A stretch of DNA of 64,000 nucleotides from Fimenecus sp045545735 (GCA_045545735.1 JAZQBM010000008.1:186001-250000), one strand, 5' to 3'. Counted from the first letter of the stretch, positions 33,784 through 42,462 are shown. A program made the numbers and translations. The notes: generated by a model not told the origin, from the letters alone.

Positions 33784-34041
33784 ATGTTTAACAAAGCAAA
33801 GACATTCATTCAGACAAAGGTTCAGGCAGTAAAGGACTTCTGTGCAGAAAAGGTTTCTCAGAAGGCTCACGAAGTTCTCGATGGTACAATCGCAGAAGCG
33901 TATGTAGATACCGGTGTTAAGATTCTCATTGCCGTAGTTATCGGTGCTCTTCTTCTCGGCGGTCTTTACGCTCTCTTCAATTCAACAATTATGCCCACTG
34001 TCACACAGAAAATCACAGAGCTTTTCAACTACGCAGGTTAA
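33784..34041 (+). CDS. DUF6133-like membrane peptide 1
   Basis: An 85-residue protein with one membrane span. Basic N-terminal helix, then AEAYVDTGVKILIAVVIGALL, then LYALFNSTIMPTV and a conserved FNYAG end. This pattern fits the DUF6133/Maff2-like small proteins of clostridial elements, possibly pilin-like. First of three tandem copies; the leader AAGAAAGAACGAGGTAAAAA is repeated before each. N-terminus differs from copies 2 and 3. Function unknown. Confidence 0.72.
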   Translation: MFNKAKTFIQTKVQAVKDFCAEKVSQKAHEVLDGTIAEAYVDTGVKILIAVVIGALLLGGLYALFNSTIMPTVTQKITELFNYAG

Positions 34042-34072
34042 AGCTCAATAAAACAAAACAATCTATCACAAA

Positions 34073-34108
34073 AGAGCATCCGAAAAAATACGGGTGCTCT
34101 AAATTTTT
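34073..34108 (+). terminator. Hairpin between membrane peptides 1 and 2
   Basis: AGAGCATCCG/CGGGTGCTCT (10 bp, one G-U) followed by AAATTTTT. Likely a partial terminator that sets the ratio of the first copy to the next. Confidence 0.65.
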
Positions 34109-34131
34109 AAGAAAGAATGAGGTAAAAAATT

Positions 34132-34398
34132 ATGTTTAACAAGATTAAGTCAATCGCAACAGGTGTTGCAAACAAGGTAAAGGGTTTCGTTTCAGCAAAG
34201 GAAACCGAAATGACAGCAAAGGCTCACGCAGTTCTTGACGGTACTGTTGCTGAAGCCTATGTTGACACAGGCGTTAAAATTCTCATCGCCGTTGTAATCG
34301 GTGCTCTTCTTCTCGGCGGTCTTTACGCTCTCTTCAATTCAACAATTATGCCCACAGTCACAAGCAAGATTCAGGGACTTTTCAACTACGCAGGTTAA
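34132..34398 (+). CDS. DUF6133-like membrane peptide 2
   Basis: An 88-residue paralogue of the preceding protein, nearly identical from the AEAYVDTG motif onward and almost identical to copy 3 over its first 55 residues (KIKSIATGVANKVKGFVSAK). Single span, conserved FNYAG end. Same AAGAAAGAATGAGG leader. The close DNA similarity points to recent tandem duplication. Confidence 0.72.
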   Translation: MFNKIKSIATGVANKVKGFVSAKETEMTAKAHAVLDGTVAEAYVDTGVKILIAVVIGALLLGGLYALFNSTIMPTVTSKIQGLFNYAG

Positions 34399-34436
34399 GC
34401 GAAAACAAAAATTAAGAAAGAACGAGGTAAAAAATT

Positions 34437-34703
34437 ATGTTTAAGAAAATCAAGTCAATGGCTACAGGTGTAGCAAACAAGGTAAAGGGTTTTGTTTCAG
34501 CAAAGGAAACAGAAATGGCAGCAAAGGCTCACGCAGTTCTTGACGGTACTGTTGCTGAAGCCTATGTTGACACAGGTGTTAAGATTCTCATCGCCGTTGT
34601 AATCGGTGCTCTTCTTCTCACACTTCTCTATGCACTCTTCAACGACACAATCATGCCTACCGTAACCGAAAAGGTCGAAGGTCTTTTTAACTACGCAGGC
34701 TAA
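34437..34703 (+). CDS. DUF6133-like membrane peptide 3
   Basis: An 88-residue third copy. N-terminal half matches copy 2; the last 30 residues have diverged (LLLTLLYALFNDTIMPTVTEK), but the FNYAG end is kept. It is followed at 34715-34741 by a GGGCGGAGCAG/CTGCTTCGCCC hairpin without a T run. Next gene is a prepilin peptidase, so these proteins could be pilus subunits; that is inference. Confidence 0.72.
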   Translation: MFKKIKSMATGVANKVKGFVSAKETEMAAKAHAVLDGTVAEAYVDTGVKILIAVVIGALLLTLLYALFNDTIMPTVTEKVEGLFNYAG

Positions 34704-34763
34704 ATAATTTAAACGGGCGGAGCAGAAACACTGCTTCGCCCCAATTTGTGAGGACTGATAACT

Positions 34764-35435
34764 ATGACTAAATTTATACAACCAATAGGACCGATAAGAC
34801 CGATTTCACCTGAAAGGTTAATGGAACTCAATCCCGAAGAAGTTATAACCACCATTGTGAAGCTCGCTTGTATTTTTCTTTTCTACTTGGCAGTTCACAG
34901 GATTTCAAAAGTTGTAATCAGTAAAACACCCGGTTACAACAAAGAAAGCAAAAAAATCCCAATATATCATTGCATCAGTATTATTCTTGTGTCAAGTCTG
35001 CTAATTGCCTTCGGTTGGTCAACAGAACTTCTCAAAGGCATTATTCTTTTGCAAATATTACTCTATGCTTCGGTATCAGATATACAGACACACGAAGTTA
35101 AAGATTTCATTTCAGTTTTGATATTCATTACAGGCTTTATAGGTGTAACACTTTCAGATATTCCGATGATGCTTTTCAGTGGCTTGGCTATCGGCGGAGT
35201 GTTGTTAATCTGTGCTATGGTAAGCGGAAACAGACTTGGCGGAGCAGATGTTAAGTTATCTGCAGCCTGTGCTTTTTTGCTTGGCTTTTCAAAGAGCATA
35301 GCAGGTCTTGTTATCGGTCTGTTTGTTTCGGTGATAGTAAATCTAATCATTCAGAAACAGAAAAAATTGAAAAAACAACCTTTTCCACTCGTTCCGTATT
35401 TAAGCATTGGCTTTATGCTGATGTATTTCTGCTAA
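34764..35435 (+). CDS. A24 prepilin peptidase (TadV-like)
   Basis: A 223-residue membrane aspartyl peptidase with about five to six spans. Catalytic Asp candidates are in SVSDIQTHEVKD near 105 and GGADVKLSAA near 160 (the GxGD-type motif in GGAD form). It lacks the N-methylation half of PilD, as TadV enzymes do. It would trim prepilins of the pilus encoded downstream. N-terminal about 30 residues (PIGPIRPISPERL) are soluble. Start ATG behind GTGAGGACTG. Confidence 0.82.
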   Translation: MTKFIQPIGPIRPISPERLMELNPEEVITTIVKLACIFLFYLAVHRISKVVISKTPGYNKESKKIPIYHCISIILVSSLLIAFGWSTELLKGIILLQILLYASVSDIQTHEVKDFISVLIFITGFIGVTLSDIPMMLFSGLAIGGVLLICAMVSGNRLGGADVKLSAACAFLLGFSKSIAGLVIGLFVSVIVNLIIQKQKKLKKQPFPLVPYLSIGFMLMYFC

Positions 35436-35448
35436 AGGAGGTATAGCA

Positions 35449-35640
35449 ATGAAGAAGGAACCTGATTTTCTCACCGATTGGAAAATAATCGATGAAAACA
35501 ATGTAAGACTCATTTACTCAAACGGTAAAGAACTTACAGTGTCAAAGAAAGATTTTGACAGAACATTTATAACTTTTGTTACTTCACCTCCCGAAGTAAT
35601 AGAACGAGATTTTTGTAATAAAGGAGTTGAACAGAAATGA
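35449..35640 (+). CDS. Small hypothetical protein in the pilus operon
   Basis: A 63-residue soluble protein, not recognised. Mixed charge, no membrane segment; KIIDENNVRLIYSNGKELTV looks like two beta strands. A perfect AAAGGAGG precedes the ATG and its stop overlaps the next start by four bases, so it is surely translated with cpaB. Confidence 0.7.
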   Translation: MKKEPDFLTDWKIIDENNVRLIYSNGKELTVSKKDFDRTFITFVTSPPEVIERDFCNKGVEQK

Positions 35641-36371
35641 AAAACAGAACAGCGATAGGTATCGTCTGTATTATTCTTGCGGTTGCAGTAACCTTTGTTG
35701 TGTCACCCCTTGTAAACAATATTTCTGACAAAAAAACTGAGGTAGTCCGCTTTGTAGTCGATGTATCTCACGGAACAGAGATTAAAGACACAGATGTTGA
35801 GATTGTGAAAATCTCAAATTCTGCACTCCCCGAAAAGGTAATTAAGGACAAGAAATCAGTTGTCGGTAAATTTGCAACAGCAGATATATTCAAAGGCGAC
35901 TTCGCAACCGAAAGCAAGATAACTGATAATGCAAACACAGCTAACGATGTTATGGCTTCACTTAAAGGTGATAAGGTTGCTATGAGTATCACTATAAACT
36001 CATTTGCGGGCGGTCTTTCAGGTAAGCTTGAAAACGGTGATATTGTAAGCATTTATGTTACCGATAAAGACAACCACACAGAAGTCCCGGCTTCTCTTAA
36101 ATATGTCAAAGTAATCACTACAACCACATCAGGCGGTATTGATGAAAACGATGTTGTTGAAAATGAGGACGGCAGCTTTGAGCTTCCTACAACAATTACG
36201 GTTCTTGTGTCTGTTGAACAGGCAAAAATCCTTGCAAACTACGAGGAAAGTGCAGTAATGCACGTTGCTCTCGTTTACAGAGGTGACGATGCTACTGCAG
36301 ATAAGTTCCTTAAAGCACAGGACGATTATTTCACAAAAAAGAATGTAAGTGAGGCTGATAAGAATGGCTAA
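35637..36371 (+). CDS. CpaB/RcpC-like SAF-domain pilus protein
   Basis: A 244-residue protein with an N-terminal membrane anchor (GIVCIILAVAVTFVVSPLV) and an SAF-like domain (VVDVSHGTEIKDTDVEIVKI, ADIFKGDFATESKI). CpaB/RcpC proteins sit in Tad pilus loci and shape pilus assembly outside the membrane; in Gram-positives they are simple membrane-anchored forms. C-terminus continues with a beta-rich domain (VAMSITINSFAGGLSGKLENGD). Overlaps neighbours at both ends by 4-8 bases. Confidence 0.8.
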   Translation: MKNRTAIGIVCIILAVAVTFVVSPLVNNISDKKTEVVRFVVDVSHGTEIKDTDVEIVKISNSALPEKVIKDKKSVVGKFATADIFKGDFATESKITDNANTANDVMASLKGDKVAMSITINSFAGGLSGKLENGDIVSIYVTDKDNHTEVPASLKYVKVITTTTSGGIDENDVVENEDGSFELPTTITVLVSVEQAKILANYEESAVMHVALVYRGDDATADKFLKAQDDYFTKKNVSEADKNG

Positions 36372-37089
36372 GATTATTGCTGTAATCGGTTCACCCGGTA
36401 GCGGTAAAACAACCGTTACTCTGAAATTGGCACAGGAGCTTTACTGCGCCACTACAAGCGGAGCAGTAATTTATCTTTCACCTTCTTTGAAAGTCCCTGC
36501 ATTAGGTGTTTTATTCCCGAATTACACGCCTGACAGTATCTTCTCTCTCGGTACGATGTTCGATAAGACAGATATTTATGAGGAGGATATACTGAACCAC
36601 CTTGTAACTGTTAAGGCTATGAACAACTTCGGTTGTCTTGGATATAAGGCGGGAGAAAACAAATACGATTTTGCAACGCTTACGGAAGATAAGGTAAATG
36701 CACTTTTTGAGGTGCTTCACAAAATGGCAGGATATGTCTTTGTGGATTGTACGGACGAAGAAAATGACCTTATCTCACAGATTGCATTGAGAAATGCACA
36801 CGAGGTTATTATGGTGCTTTCACCTGACCTTAAAAGTATGGTCTATCTTGCATCAAACGAGGAACTTTTCGGAAACAATGCTGAAAGAGCAATGAGAATT
36901 CTTAATGTGAATGAGAATGAGCTTTATTCACCTGTTGATGATGTAAGAACCAATGTGAAGAACATTTCATATATCTTGCCTTACAGTAAACAGATAAGAG
37001 GTCAGCATCTTGACGGTCTGCTTTACGAAAGAGCAAAGGATAAGAAATATCGCACAGAGCTTTCAAAGATTATAAACAAGATTATGTAA
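36364..37089 (+). CDS. CpaE/TadZ-like P-loop ATPase
   Basis: About 241 residues. Walker A GSPGSGKTT near residues 8-16, Walker B-like YVFVDCTDEENDLI near 125, and a MinD/ParA-type fold. In Tad systems the CpaE/TadZ ATPase places the pilus machine in the cell. The frame opens at a GTG at 36349, but MAKIIAVIG from the ATG at 36364 is the natural start. It overlaps the cpaB-like end by 8 bases. Confidence 0.75.
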   Translation: MAKIIAVIGSPGSGKTTVTLKLAQELYCATTSGAVIYLSPSLKVPALGVLFPNYTPDSIFSLGTMFDKTDIYEEDILNHLVTVKAMNNFGCLGYKAGENKYDFATLTEDKVNALFEVLHKMAGYVFVDCTDEENDLISQIALRNAHEVIMVLSPDLKSMVYLASNEELFGNNAERAMRILNVNENELYSPVDDVRTNVKNISYILPYSKQIRGQHLDGLLYERAKDKKYRTELSKIINKIM

Positions 37090-37108
37090 GAGAAAGGAAG
37101 AATTCAGA

Positions 37109-37603
37109 ATGAAAAAGATTATAGGTGTCCTTATTGCTATGGCAGTTATTGCAACTGCTTCTTCTGTTGTAGCTTCTGCTACGAATAACGAAGAAACTCC
37201 CAATATTCCCGAAACAGGAACAACCGAAAAAGATACAACAATCCCCGAAGAAACAACAGCCGAGGAAGTGAGTGATAATGCCGAAACTGCAACTACTGAT
37301 GTGGAAACATCTACCGAAGCAGATGAAACAACAATGCCTGAATCTTCCGAAGGAGCTGAAGGCTCCGACAATACAGATAGCGAAAGCACAGAGGAAGTTG
37401 AAAGTGCTACTTTTGAAGTTCTTGAGGACGGCGAAACCGTGGAAGATGATAGTGAAGCGGTAAATGATGAAGTCCCCGAAATTCCGCAGACAGGAGATAA
37501 AAGAAAGTTTTTCCCTGCTGTTGCTACTTTCATCGTGTCCGGTATTGCTCTTGCATATTGCGTTGTAAAGGGTAAAAAGGTTAAGAAAACAAAATCAAAG
37601 TGA
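37109..37603 (+). CDS. Sortase-anchored acidic surface protein
   Basis: A 164-residue exported protein. Signal peptide 1-25, then about 95 residues of low-complexity Glu/Thr/Ser/Asp (repeats of the TTEE, SEGAEGS kind), then a cell-wall sorting signal: IPQTGD near 125-130, hydrophobic AVATFIVSGIALAYCVV and basic KGKKVKKTKSK. IPQTG is an LPxTG variant. It would be wall-linked by a host sortase; none is in the window. Sits inside the pilus operon, so it may cover or support the pilus base. Function unknown. Confidence 0.82.
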   Translation: MKKIIGVLIAMAVIATASSVVASATNNEETPNIPETGTTEKDTTIPEETTAEEVSDNAETATTDVETSTEADETTMPESSEGAEGSDNTDSESTEEVESATFEVLEDGETVEDDSEAVNDEVPEIPQTGDKRKFFPAVATFIVSGIALAYCVVKGKKVKKTKSK

Positions 37604-37617
37604 ACGGAGATTAAGTA

Positions 37618-38928
37618 ATGCAGAAAATCATTGATTTTGTGCCGCTGTTATCGATGATTCAGGAGCATATCTCCTCTCGTTATGCGGCGGCACTTTCCGA
37701 TTCAAGTAAATTGCCACAGCTCAGGTCATATATAGACAAATATCTTCTTGACACCGGTTATGTAGTTGAAGGACTTACACAAACCGAACTGAGCAATAAA
37801 CTTTATTCTGAAATGGCTGAATACTCCATTCTTACCAAATATCTCGGCAGAGATAATATTGAAGAAATCAACATCAATGCTTGGAATGATATTGCTATTA
37901 CCTATACTTCGGGTAGAACAATAAAAGCAAAGGAGCATTTCTATTCTCCCTCACACGCTGTCGATATTGTTAAGCGTTTGCTTCATCATTCAGGTATGAT
38001 TATTGATAACTCCACTCCCATGTCACAAGGTCATTTGCCTAATAATACCCGTATTACGGCACTCAAAGAACCTCTTGTTGACGATGAAGTGGGAGTTAGT
38101 GTTTCAATACGACTTTTGCATCCGTCAAGAATTAACAGAAAACAGATTATTTCTTCCGGTAATGCAACTGAAAAGATGATTGATTTCCTTTGTATGTGTA
38201 TGCGTTACGGCGTTTCTATGGTTGTTGCGGGTGCAACATCATCAGGTAAAACAACACTTCTTAATGCACTACTCACTACAATTCCCGATGGTAAGCGAGT
38301 GTTCACCATTGAAACAGGTTCAAGAGAACTTTCACTTGTCCGAAAAAAGAAAGGCAAAGTAGTAAACAATGTAGTCCATACTCTTTCCCGTCCTTCCGAT
38401 AACCCTGCATTTGATATAACTCAGGAAGACCTTGTTGTAGCTTCTCTTCGATTTAATCCCGATATAGTATGTGTCGGTGAGATGCGAGATGTTGAATGTT
38501 ATTCAGCAGTTGAAGCAAGTCTTACAGGTCATACCGTTGTATCAACAGTTCACGCATTTGCTGCTGATTCAGCACATATGCGAATTGCTCTTCTTTGTCA
38601 GAAGCGTTTCCCCATCGACTTCAAGACTTCACTTATGCAGGCAGGTCAGGCTTTTCCCATTGTTGTTTACTCTCATAAGTTAGAGAACAACGAAAGAAAG
38701 ATTATGGATATTTCCGAGTGTGAGATACTTCCTAACGGTGACAGAGTTTATCACACACTATTCAGATTTAATATCACCAAAAACGAAATCGTAAACGGTA
38801 AATATGTTACCGAAGGCTATTTTGAACAGCCTGAAATAATGTCAGACAATCTCAAAAGAAAACTCCTGCAGTTTGGTGTACCGCAGGAGGAACTAAACAA
38901 ATTCTTAAAGAAGGGAGCTGATTATTAA
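37618..38928 (+). CDS. CpaF/TadA-type pilus secretion ATPase
   Basis: A 436-residue type II/IV secretion ATPase of the CpaF (TadA) family. Walker A VVAGATSSGKTTLLNALL near 201-218, Asp box-like FTIETGSRELSL, Walker B-like PDIVCVGEMRDVE and His box STVHAFAADSAHMR. It drives pilus polymerisation from the cytoplasm. The N-terminal 150 residues contain the usual KYLGRDNIEEINI and PNNTRITAL motifs. Ends with TAATG overlap into the TadB-like gene. Also related to VirB11, but the TadB/TadC neighbours decide for CpaF. Confidence 0.9.
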   Translation: MQKIIDFVPLLSMIQEHISSRYAAALSDSSKLPQLRSYIDKYLLDTGYVVEGLTQTELSNKLYSEMAEYSILTKYLGRDNIEEININAWNDIAITYTSGRTIKAKEHFYSPSHAVDIVKRLLHHSGMIIDNSTPMSQGHLPNNTRITALKEPLVDDEVGVSVSIRLLHPSRINRKQIISSGNATEKMIDFLCMCMRYGVSMVVAGATSSGKTTLLNALLTTIPDGKRVFTIETGSRELSLVRKKKGKVVNNVVHTLSRPSDNPAFDITQEDLVVASLRFNPDIVCVGEMRDVECYSAVEASLTGHTVVSTVHAFAADSAHMRIALLCQKRFPIDFKTSLMQAGQAFPIVVYSHKLENNERKIMDISECEILPNGDRVYHTLFRFNITKNEIVNGKYVTEGYFEQPEIMSDNLKRKLLQFGVPQEELNKFLKKGADY

Positions 38929-39851
38929 TGTATCTCCCTATGATTGCATCTATATTTCTCATTATAGCAATCGTATGTTTTCTTAATTTAACCCCGCAAC
39001 AGATAACACAAGATTTAAGTTCTGTTGTATCAAAAAAACCTAATATTCGTGACAGAGCGAGAGCACTCAGAGCAGGTAAAAAGAAAACGGGCCCCGGTGC
39101 AAAACTTGAATATCTGCAATCGGCATTAAAGGCTTGTGGCAAAGAAGGAATGTTTGCCTTTGTATGTTCATCGGCATTGGTTCTTTTTGCCGTAGGTGCT
39201 GTAGTTGCTGTTTTAATAAATAATGTATTTCTTATCCCTGCTTTATCGGTAGCATTCGCAATGATACCTTTTGTTTATGTTCGTAATATTATAAACATCT
39301 ATGAAAAGCAGACAAAGGAAGAACTTGAAACTGCACTTTCTATTATTACCACCTCATATTCAAGAGATGGTAATATCATTATGGCAGTACAGGAAAACCT
39401 ACCTCACATCAAGCCACCACTTAAAGAATGTTTTACGGCTTTTATTGGTGATGCTATGGCGGTGTCTTCAAGTGTTAAACAGGCACTATATAACCTTAAA
39501 ATGAAGGTTGATGATGAAATCTTCCGTGAATGGGTTGACACCCTTATACAGTGCCAGGACAACCAAGAAATGAAAGATACCTTACAGCCTATTGTTTCAA
39601 AACTTACTGATGTTCGTATCGTAAACAGTGAACTTAATACAATGATGTCAGCCGTAAGAACAGAATACTACACAATGGTTGGTCTTGTTGTCGGTAACAT
39701 TCCTCTCTTGTATGTTCTTAACAAAGATTGGTTTCATACACTCATATTTGAAACACCCGGTAAAATCGTACTCGGTGTATGCGGTATTGTGATAGTAGTA
39801 ACATACTTCTTTATGTTAAAGTTCACAAAACCCGTAGAATTCAAAAGATAA
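38928..39851 (+). CDS. TadB-like type II/IV pilus platform protein
   Basis: A 307-residue membrane protein: an N-terminal span (residues 4-20), a pair of spans near 75-110, a cytoplasmic T2SSF-like helical domain (KEELETALSIITTSYS ... WVDTLIQCQ) and a C-terminal span pair near 240-300. TadB pairs with TadC to form the inner-membrane platform above CpaF. Start overlaps the cpaF-like stop by one base; AAGGGAG supports it. Confidence 0.8.
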   Translation: MYLPMIASIFLIIAIVCFLNLTPQQITQDLSSVVSKKPNIRDRARALRAGKKKTGPGAKLEYLQSALKACGKEGMFAFVCSSALVLFAVGAVVAVLINNVFLIPALSVAFAMIPFVYVRNIINIYEKQTKEELETALSIITTSYSRDGNIIMAVQENLPHIKPPLKECFTAFIGDAMAVSSSVKQALYNLKMKVDDEIFREWVDTLIQCQDNQEMKDTLQPIVSKLTDVRIVNSELNTMMSAVRTEYYTMVGLVVGNIPLLYVLNKDWFHTLIFETPGKIVLGVCGIVIVVTYFFMLKFTKPVEFKR

Positions 39852-39863
39852 GGAGGCGGTCAA

Positions 39864-40736
39864 ATGATAATGAAAATATGTATCGGTGTTCTTGTCGGAA
39901 TCGGCTTATTTATGATTTTGGCTGACCGTTTCCGTATTCCGTATATGAGAACATCAAAGGCAGTTAATAACCTTGCAAAGCAACAGAAAGAGAAAACAAG
40001 CAGTATTGATGTTTGGCTTTCCTCTGTTGCTTCTTTTATTGCCCGTAAAATTCGTTTGAATGAATTTAAGAAGGCTCAGTTGGAATCAGATTTAAGAACG
40101 GCTCAAATGGATATTACACCCGAAATGTTTATGGCAAATGCCATTGTTAAGTCTCTCATTGTAGGTGTATTCGCTATTCCCGTTCTCTTTATTTTCCCCA
40201 TACTTTGTCCGATAATCTTATTCCTTGCTTTCATTCTGTACCGAATGAATATGAAGGGTATTTCAAACCGAATAAGGGCAAAAAGAGCAAAGATTGAATA
40301 TGAACTTCCGAGATTTGTTTTTAAGATTGAAAAGTCCTTGATGCACAGTAAGGATGTGCTTGAAATGATTGAGTCCTTTGCTAAAAATGCGGGACCTGAA
40401 ATAAAGCACGAACTTGATATTACTGCTGCTGATATGCACTCCGGTAACAATGAAATTGCGATAACAAGACTTGAAGCAAGAGTAGGTTCACCACTAATGA
40501 GTGATGTTTGCCGAGGACTCATCTCTATTAACAGAGGTGATGTCAATACGGTGTATTGGAAATCTCTCTCTATGAAATTTGCTGATATTCAAAGACAGCA
40601 GTTAAGACTTGAAGCCGAGAAGATACCGAGAAAGGTAAAGAAACTTTCAATGTGTCTGCTTTTCTGCTTTATGCTCATATATATCGTAGTTATTCTCGCT
40701 CAGATTGTTTCTTCTATGGGCGTTCTGTTCGGTTAA
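39864..40736 (+). CDS. TadC-like pilus platform protein
   Basis: A 290-residue membrane protein with an N-terminal span, a span pair at about 90-130, a cytoplasmic helical T2SSF-like domain (PRFVFKIEKSLMHSKDVLEMIESF) and a C-terminal span (LLFCFMLIYIVVILAQIV). Partner of the upstream TadB-like protein. AAGGAGGCGG precedes the ATG. Spacing of 12 bases keeps it in the pilus operon. Confidence 0.78.
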   Translation: MIMKICIGVLVGIGLFMILADRFRIPYMRTSKAVNNLAKQQKEKTSSIDVWLSSVASFIARKIRLNEFKKAQLESDLRTAQMDITPEMFMANAIVKSLIVGVFAIPVLFIFPILCPIILFLAFILYRMNMKGISNRIRAKRAKIEYELPRFVFKIEKSLMHSKDVLEMIESFAKNAGPEIKHELDITAADMHSGNNEIAITRLEARVGSPLMSDVCRGLISINRGDVNTVYWKSLSMKFADIQRQQLRLEAEKIPRKVKKLSMCLLFCFMLIYIVVILAQIVSSMGVLFG

Positions 40737-40749
40737 CGGAGGTGTATAT

Positions 40750-41160
40750 ATGAAGAAATTTATTAAATCTAAAAAGGGCGAAGGTTATATTGATGTTGTA
40801 ATCGGTATATTTGCTATGATGATGGTTCTCGTTGTTGTCCTTAACATCTTTCAGTTTATGACTCTCAAGCAGGATCTTGACGAGATAAGCGGTCAGCTTA
40901 TTGAAACTGCAACCTTTAACGGGTGCTTTGACAGTGAGTTTGATGAAAGAGTTGAGAGCCTTCAAAATCAGTTCTTTGAATTTGAGGTTGATACTGATGC
41001 AGAAAGCTACTTCAATGCAACCTATGAGCGTGTTCAGCTCGGAGATCAAATGGATGTTTTTGTTTCGGTGCAGACCTATGTGCAAGGTCTTGGTATGTTC
41101 AGAATACCCGTAACAGTTACAAGCCACAGGTCAGGCATATCGGAAAAGTATTGGAAGTAG
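40750..41160 (+). CDS. TadE-like pseudopilin (DUF4320 type)
   Basis: About 136 residues. Basic start MKKFIKSKKGEGYID, one N-terminal hydrophobic helix (VVIGIFAMMMVLVVVLNIFQF), then a soluble part, the plan of TadE pseudopilins and of DUF4320 proteins. I start at ATG 40750 behind CGGAGGTG; an upstream in-frame ATG at 40705 lies in the TadC-like gene. GEGY before the helix resembles a prepilin cleavage site. Likely a minor pilin. Confidence 0.75.
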   Translation: MKKFIKSKKGEGYIDVVIGIFAMMMVLVVVLNIFQFMTLKQDLDEISGQLIETATFNGCFDSEFDERVESLQNQFFEFEVDTDAESYFNATYERVQLGDQMDVFVSVQTYVQGLGMFRIPVTVTSHRSGISEKYWK

Positions 41161-41169
41161 GTGTAATAA

Positions 41170-41649
41170 ATGAAGCTGTTAAAATCAAATAAGGCAGAGG
41201 GATATATTGTTCCTTGTATCTTTATTCTTATTTTTGCGATGATATTCGCAATGATTTTCACTTACTCTGCATCCATATCTAAGGTAAACCTTATGAGGGA
41301 AAATACAAAGGTTGTGCTTGACAGTTTTCTTACTCAAAACTCAACCGAAATATATAACAGTATCAAGCAAGGTAATGACTATACCGAAGCGATTGATACA
41401 GAGGAATTTCGCACATCTCTCACATCATTTTGCACATTGGAAATAGAGGACGGAATGTTATATAGTTATGATGCAGACGGAAAAGAACTGTATCACATAA
41501 CAGAACCCATTCTCAGCTTCCGAGAAGCAAACGAACTTGAACTTGTAGTAAATTATACGATTTCAATTCCGTTATGGTTTGCAGGTCATCAGTTCCCATC
41601 TGCGAATATACCCATAGAGGTAACATCAATATTAACCGAAAAATTCTAA
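41170..41649 (+). CDS. TadE-like pseudopilin 2
   Basis: A 159-residue protein with start MKLLKSNKAEGYIVP, one long hydrophobic helix (CIFILIFAMIFAMIFTYSA) and a soluble beta-rich rest. It has the same plan as the preceding gene, with AEGY where that one has GEGY. Likely a second minor pilin of the Tad locus; sequence divergence is large, so the family is given by architecture and place. Confidence 0.68.
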   Translation: MKLLKSNKAEGYIVPCIFILIFAMIFAMIFTYSASISKVNLMRENTKVVLDSFLTQNSTEIYNSIKQGNDYTEAIDTEEFRTSLTSFCTLEIEDGMLYSYDADGKELYHITEPILSFREANELELVVNYTISIPLWFAGHQFPSANIPIEVTSILTEKF

Positions 41650-41668
41650 ATCACAGGAGGAAACAAAA

Positions 41669-42415
41669 ATGATGATTCTTACAAGTAACCCCAACAAAAA
41701 GGGAAACAAAAACAACAAAATAATCGCTGCTCTCATTGTCGGTATTATTGCTGTATCAATCCTTATAGCAGTAATGATTGGTAACTTTGTCGGCAAGGAC
41801 ACAGAAGAACCTACAACCGATACTACAACCGAACAGGCAGAAACGGTTGGCGATATTGTCATTGATGATGACATCACAGAAGAAAATGACAATTCAGAGA
41901 GCACTACCGAAAAAAACGAGACAGTTATTAAACTTGAAGAACCAACAGTTGAAAAAGTAACCACTACTCAGAAGCCTACACAGCAGACCTCTACTGTTAA
42001 ACCTGCTGAACCCGTAACACAGGGTAATCCTACAGGAGTATCACAGGGCAACAGATATGAGGTAATAGATAACGGTAACGATAGTGTAAATGAGTACAGT
42101 TGCGGTAAAAAGGGACATCATTGTGACAGTAAAGAAACACATGACTTTATTGTAAGCCTTGAAAACAAAGGCTGTCCCCACTGCGGTTCTCACTCTTGTA
42201 AGAGCTTCTACACTTACGATGAATGGGGAAATGCGTGTTATGACCCTACAAAGTGTGAAAGCTACAATGCAAAGAGTGACCCTTGTGAATATTGTCAGGA
42301 ATGTGGCAAGAAGGTCGGCACAGGCTCCGGTGACACTTGTGTGAGATTTACAGTTGATACAAAGTGTCCCGAATGTGGCAAATCAGTAAAAGGAAAAACT
42401 TGTCATTCACATTAA
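41669..42415 (+). CDS. Membrane-anchored zinc-cysteine protein
   Basis: A 248-residue protein, unrecognised. An N-terminal span (IIAALIVGIIAVSILIAVMIG), a 100-residue Thr/Glu/Pro stalk, then a C-terminal module of about 105 residues with at least 14 Cys in metal-knuckle spacing (CPHCGSHSC, CEYCQECG, CPECGKS) and several His. The stalk suggests it is outside the membrane, where CxxC knuckles are unusual. CAGGAGGAAAC precedes the ATG. Last gene of the pilus operon; a tip adaptor is possible, without evidence. Confidence 0.7.
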   Translation: MMILTSNPNKKGNKNNKIIAALIVGIIAVSILIAVMIGNFVGKDTEEPTTDTTTEQAETVGDIVIDDDITEENDNSESTTEKNETVIKLEEPTVEKVTTTQKPTQQTSTVKPAEPVTQGNPTGVSQGNRYEVIDNGNDSVNEYSCGKKGHHCDSKETHDFIVSLENKGCPHCGSHSCKSFYTYDEWGNACYDPTKCESYNAKSDPCEYCQECGKKVGTGSGDTCVRFTVDTKCPECGKSVKGKTCHSH

Positions 42416-42430
42416 AATATAAATCGGATT

Positions 42431-42462
42431 AAGCTCGGCGTAAAAGTCGAGCTTTTATTTTT
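42431..42462 (+). terminator. Terminator of the pilus operon
   Basis: AAGCTCG/CGAGCTT with a 10-base loop, then TTTTATTTTT. It lies 16 bases after the last pilus gene and directly before the adhesin gene. Confidence 0.78.

Noticed and set aside
40705..40749. Upstream extension of the TadE-like gene
   Set aside because: The extension lies within the TadC-like gene and the CGGAGGTG ribosome site serves the ATG at 40750.
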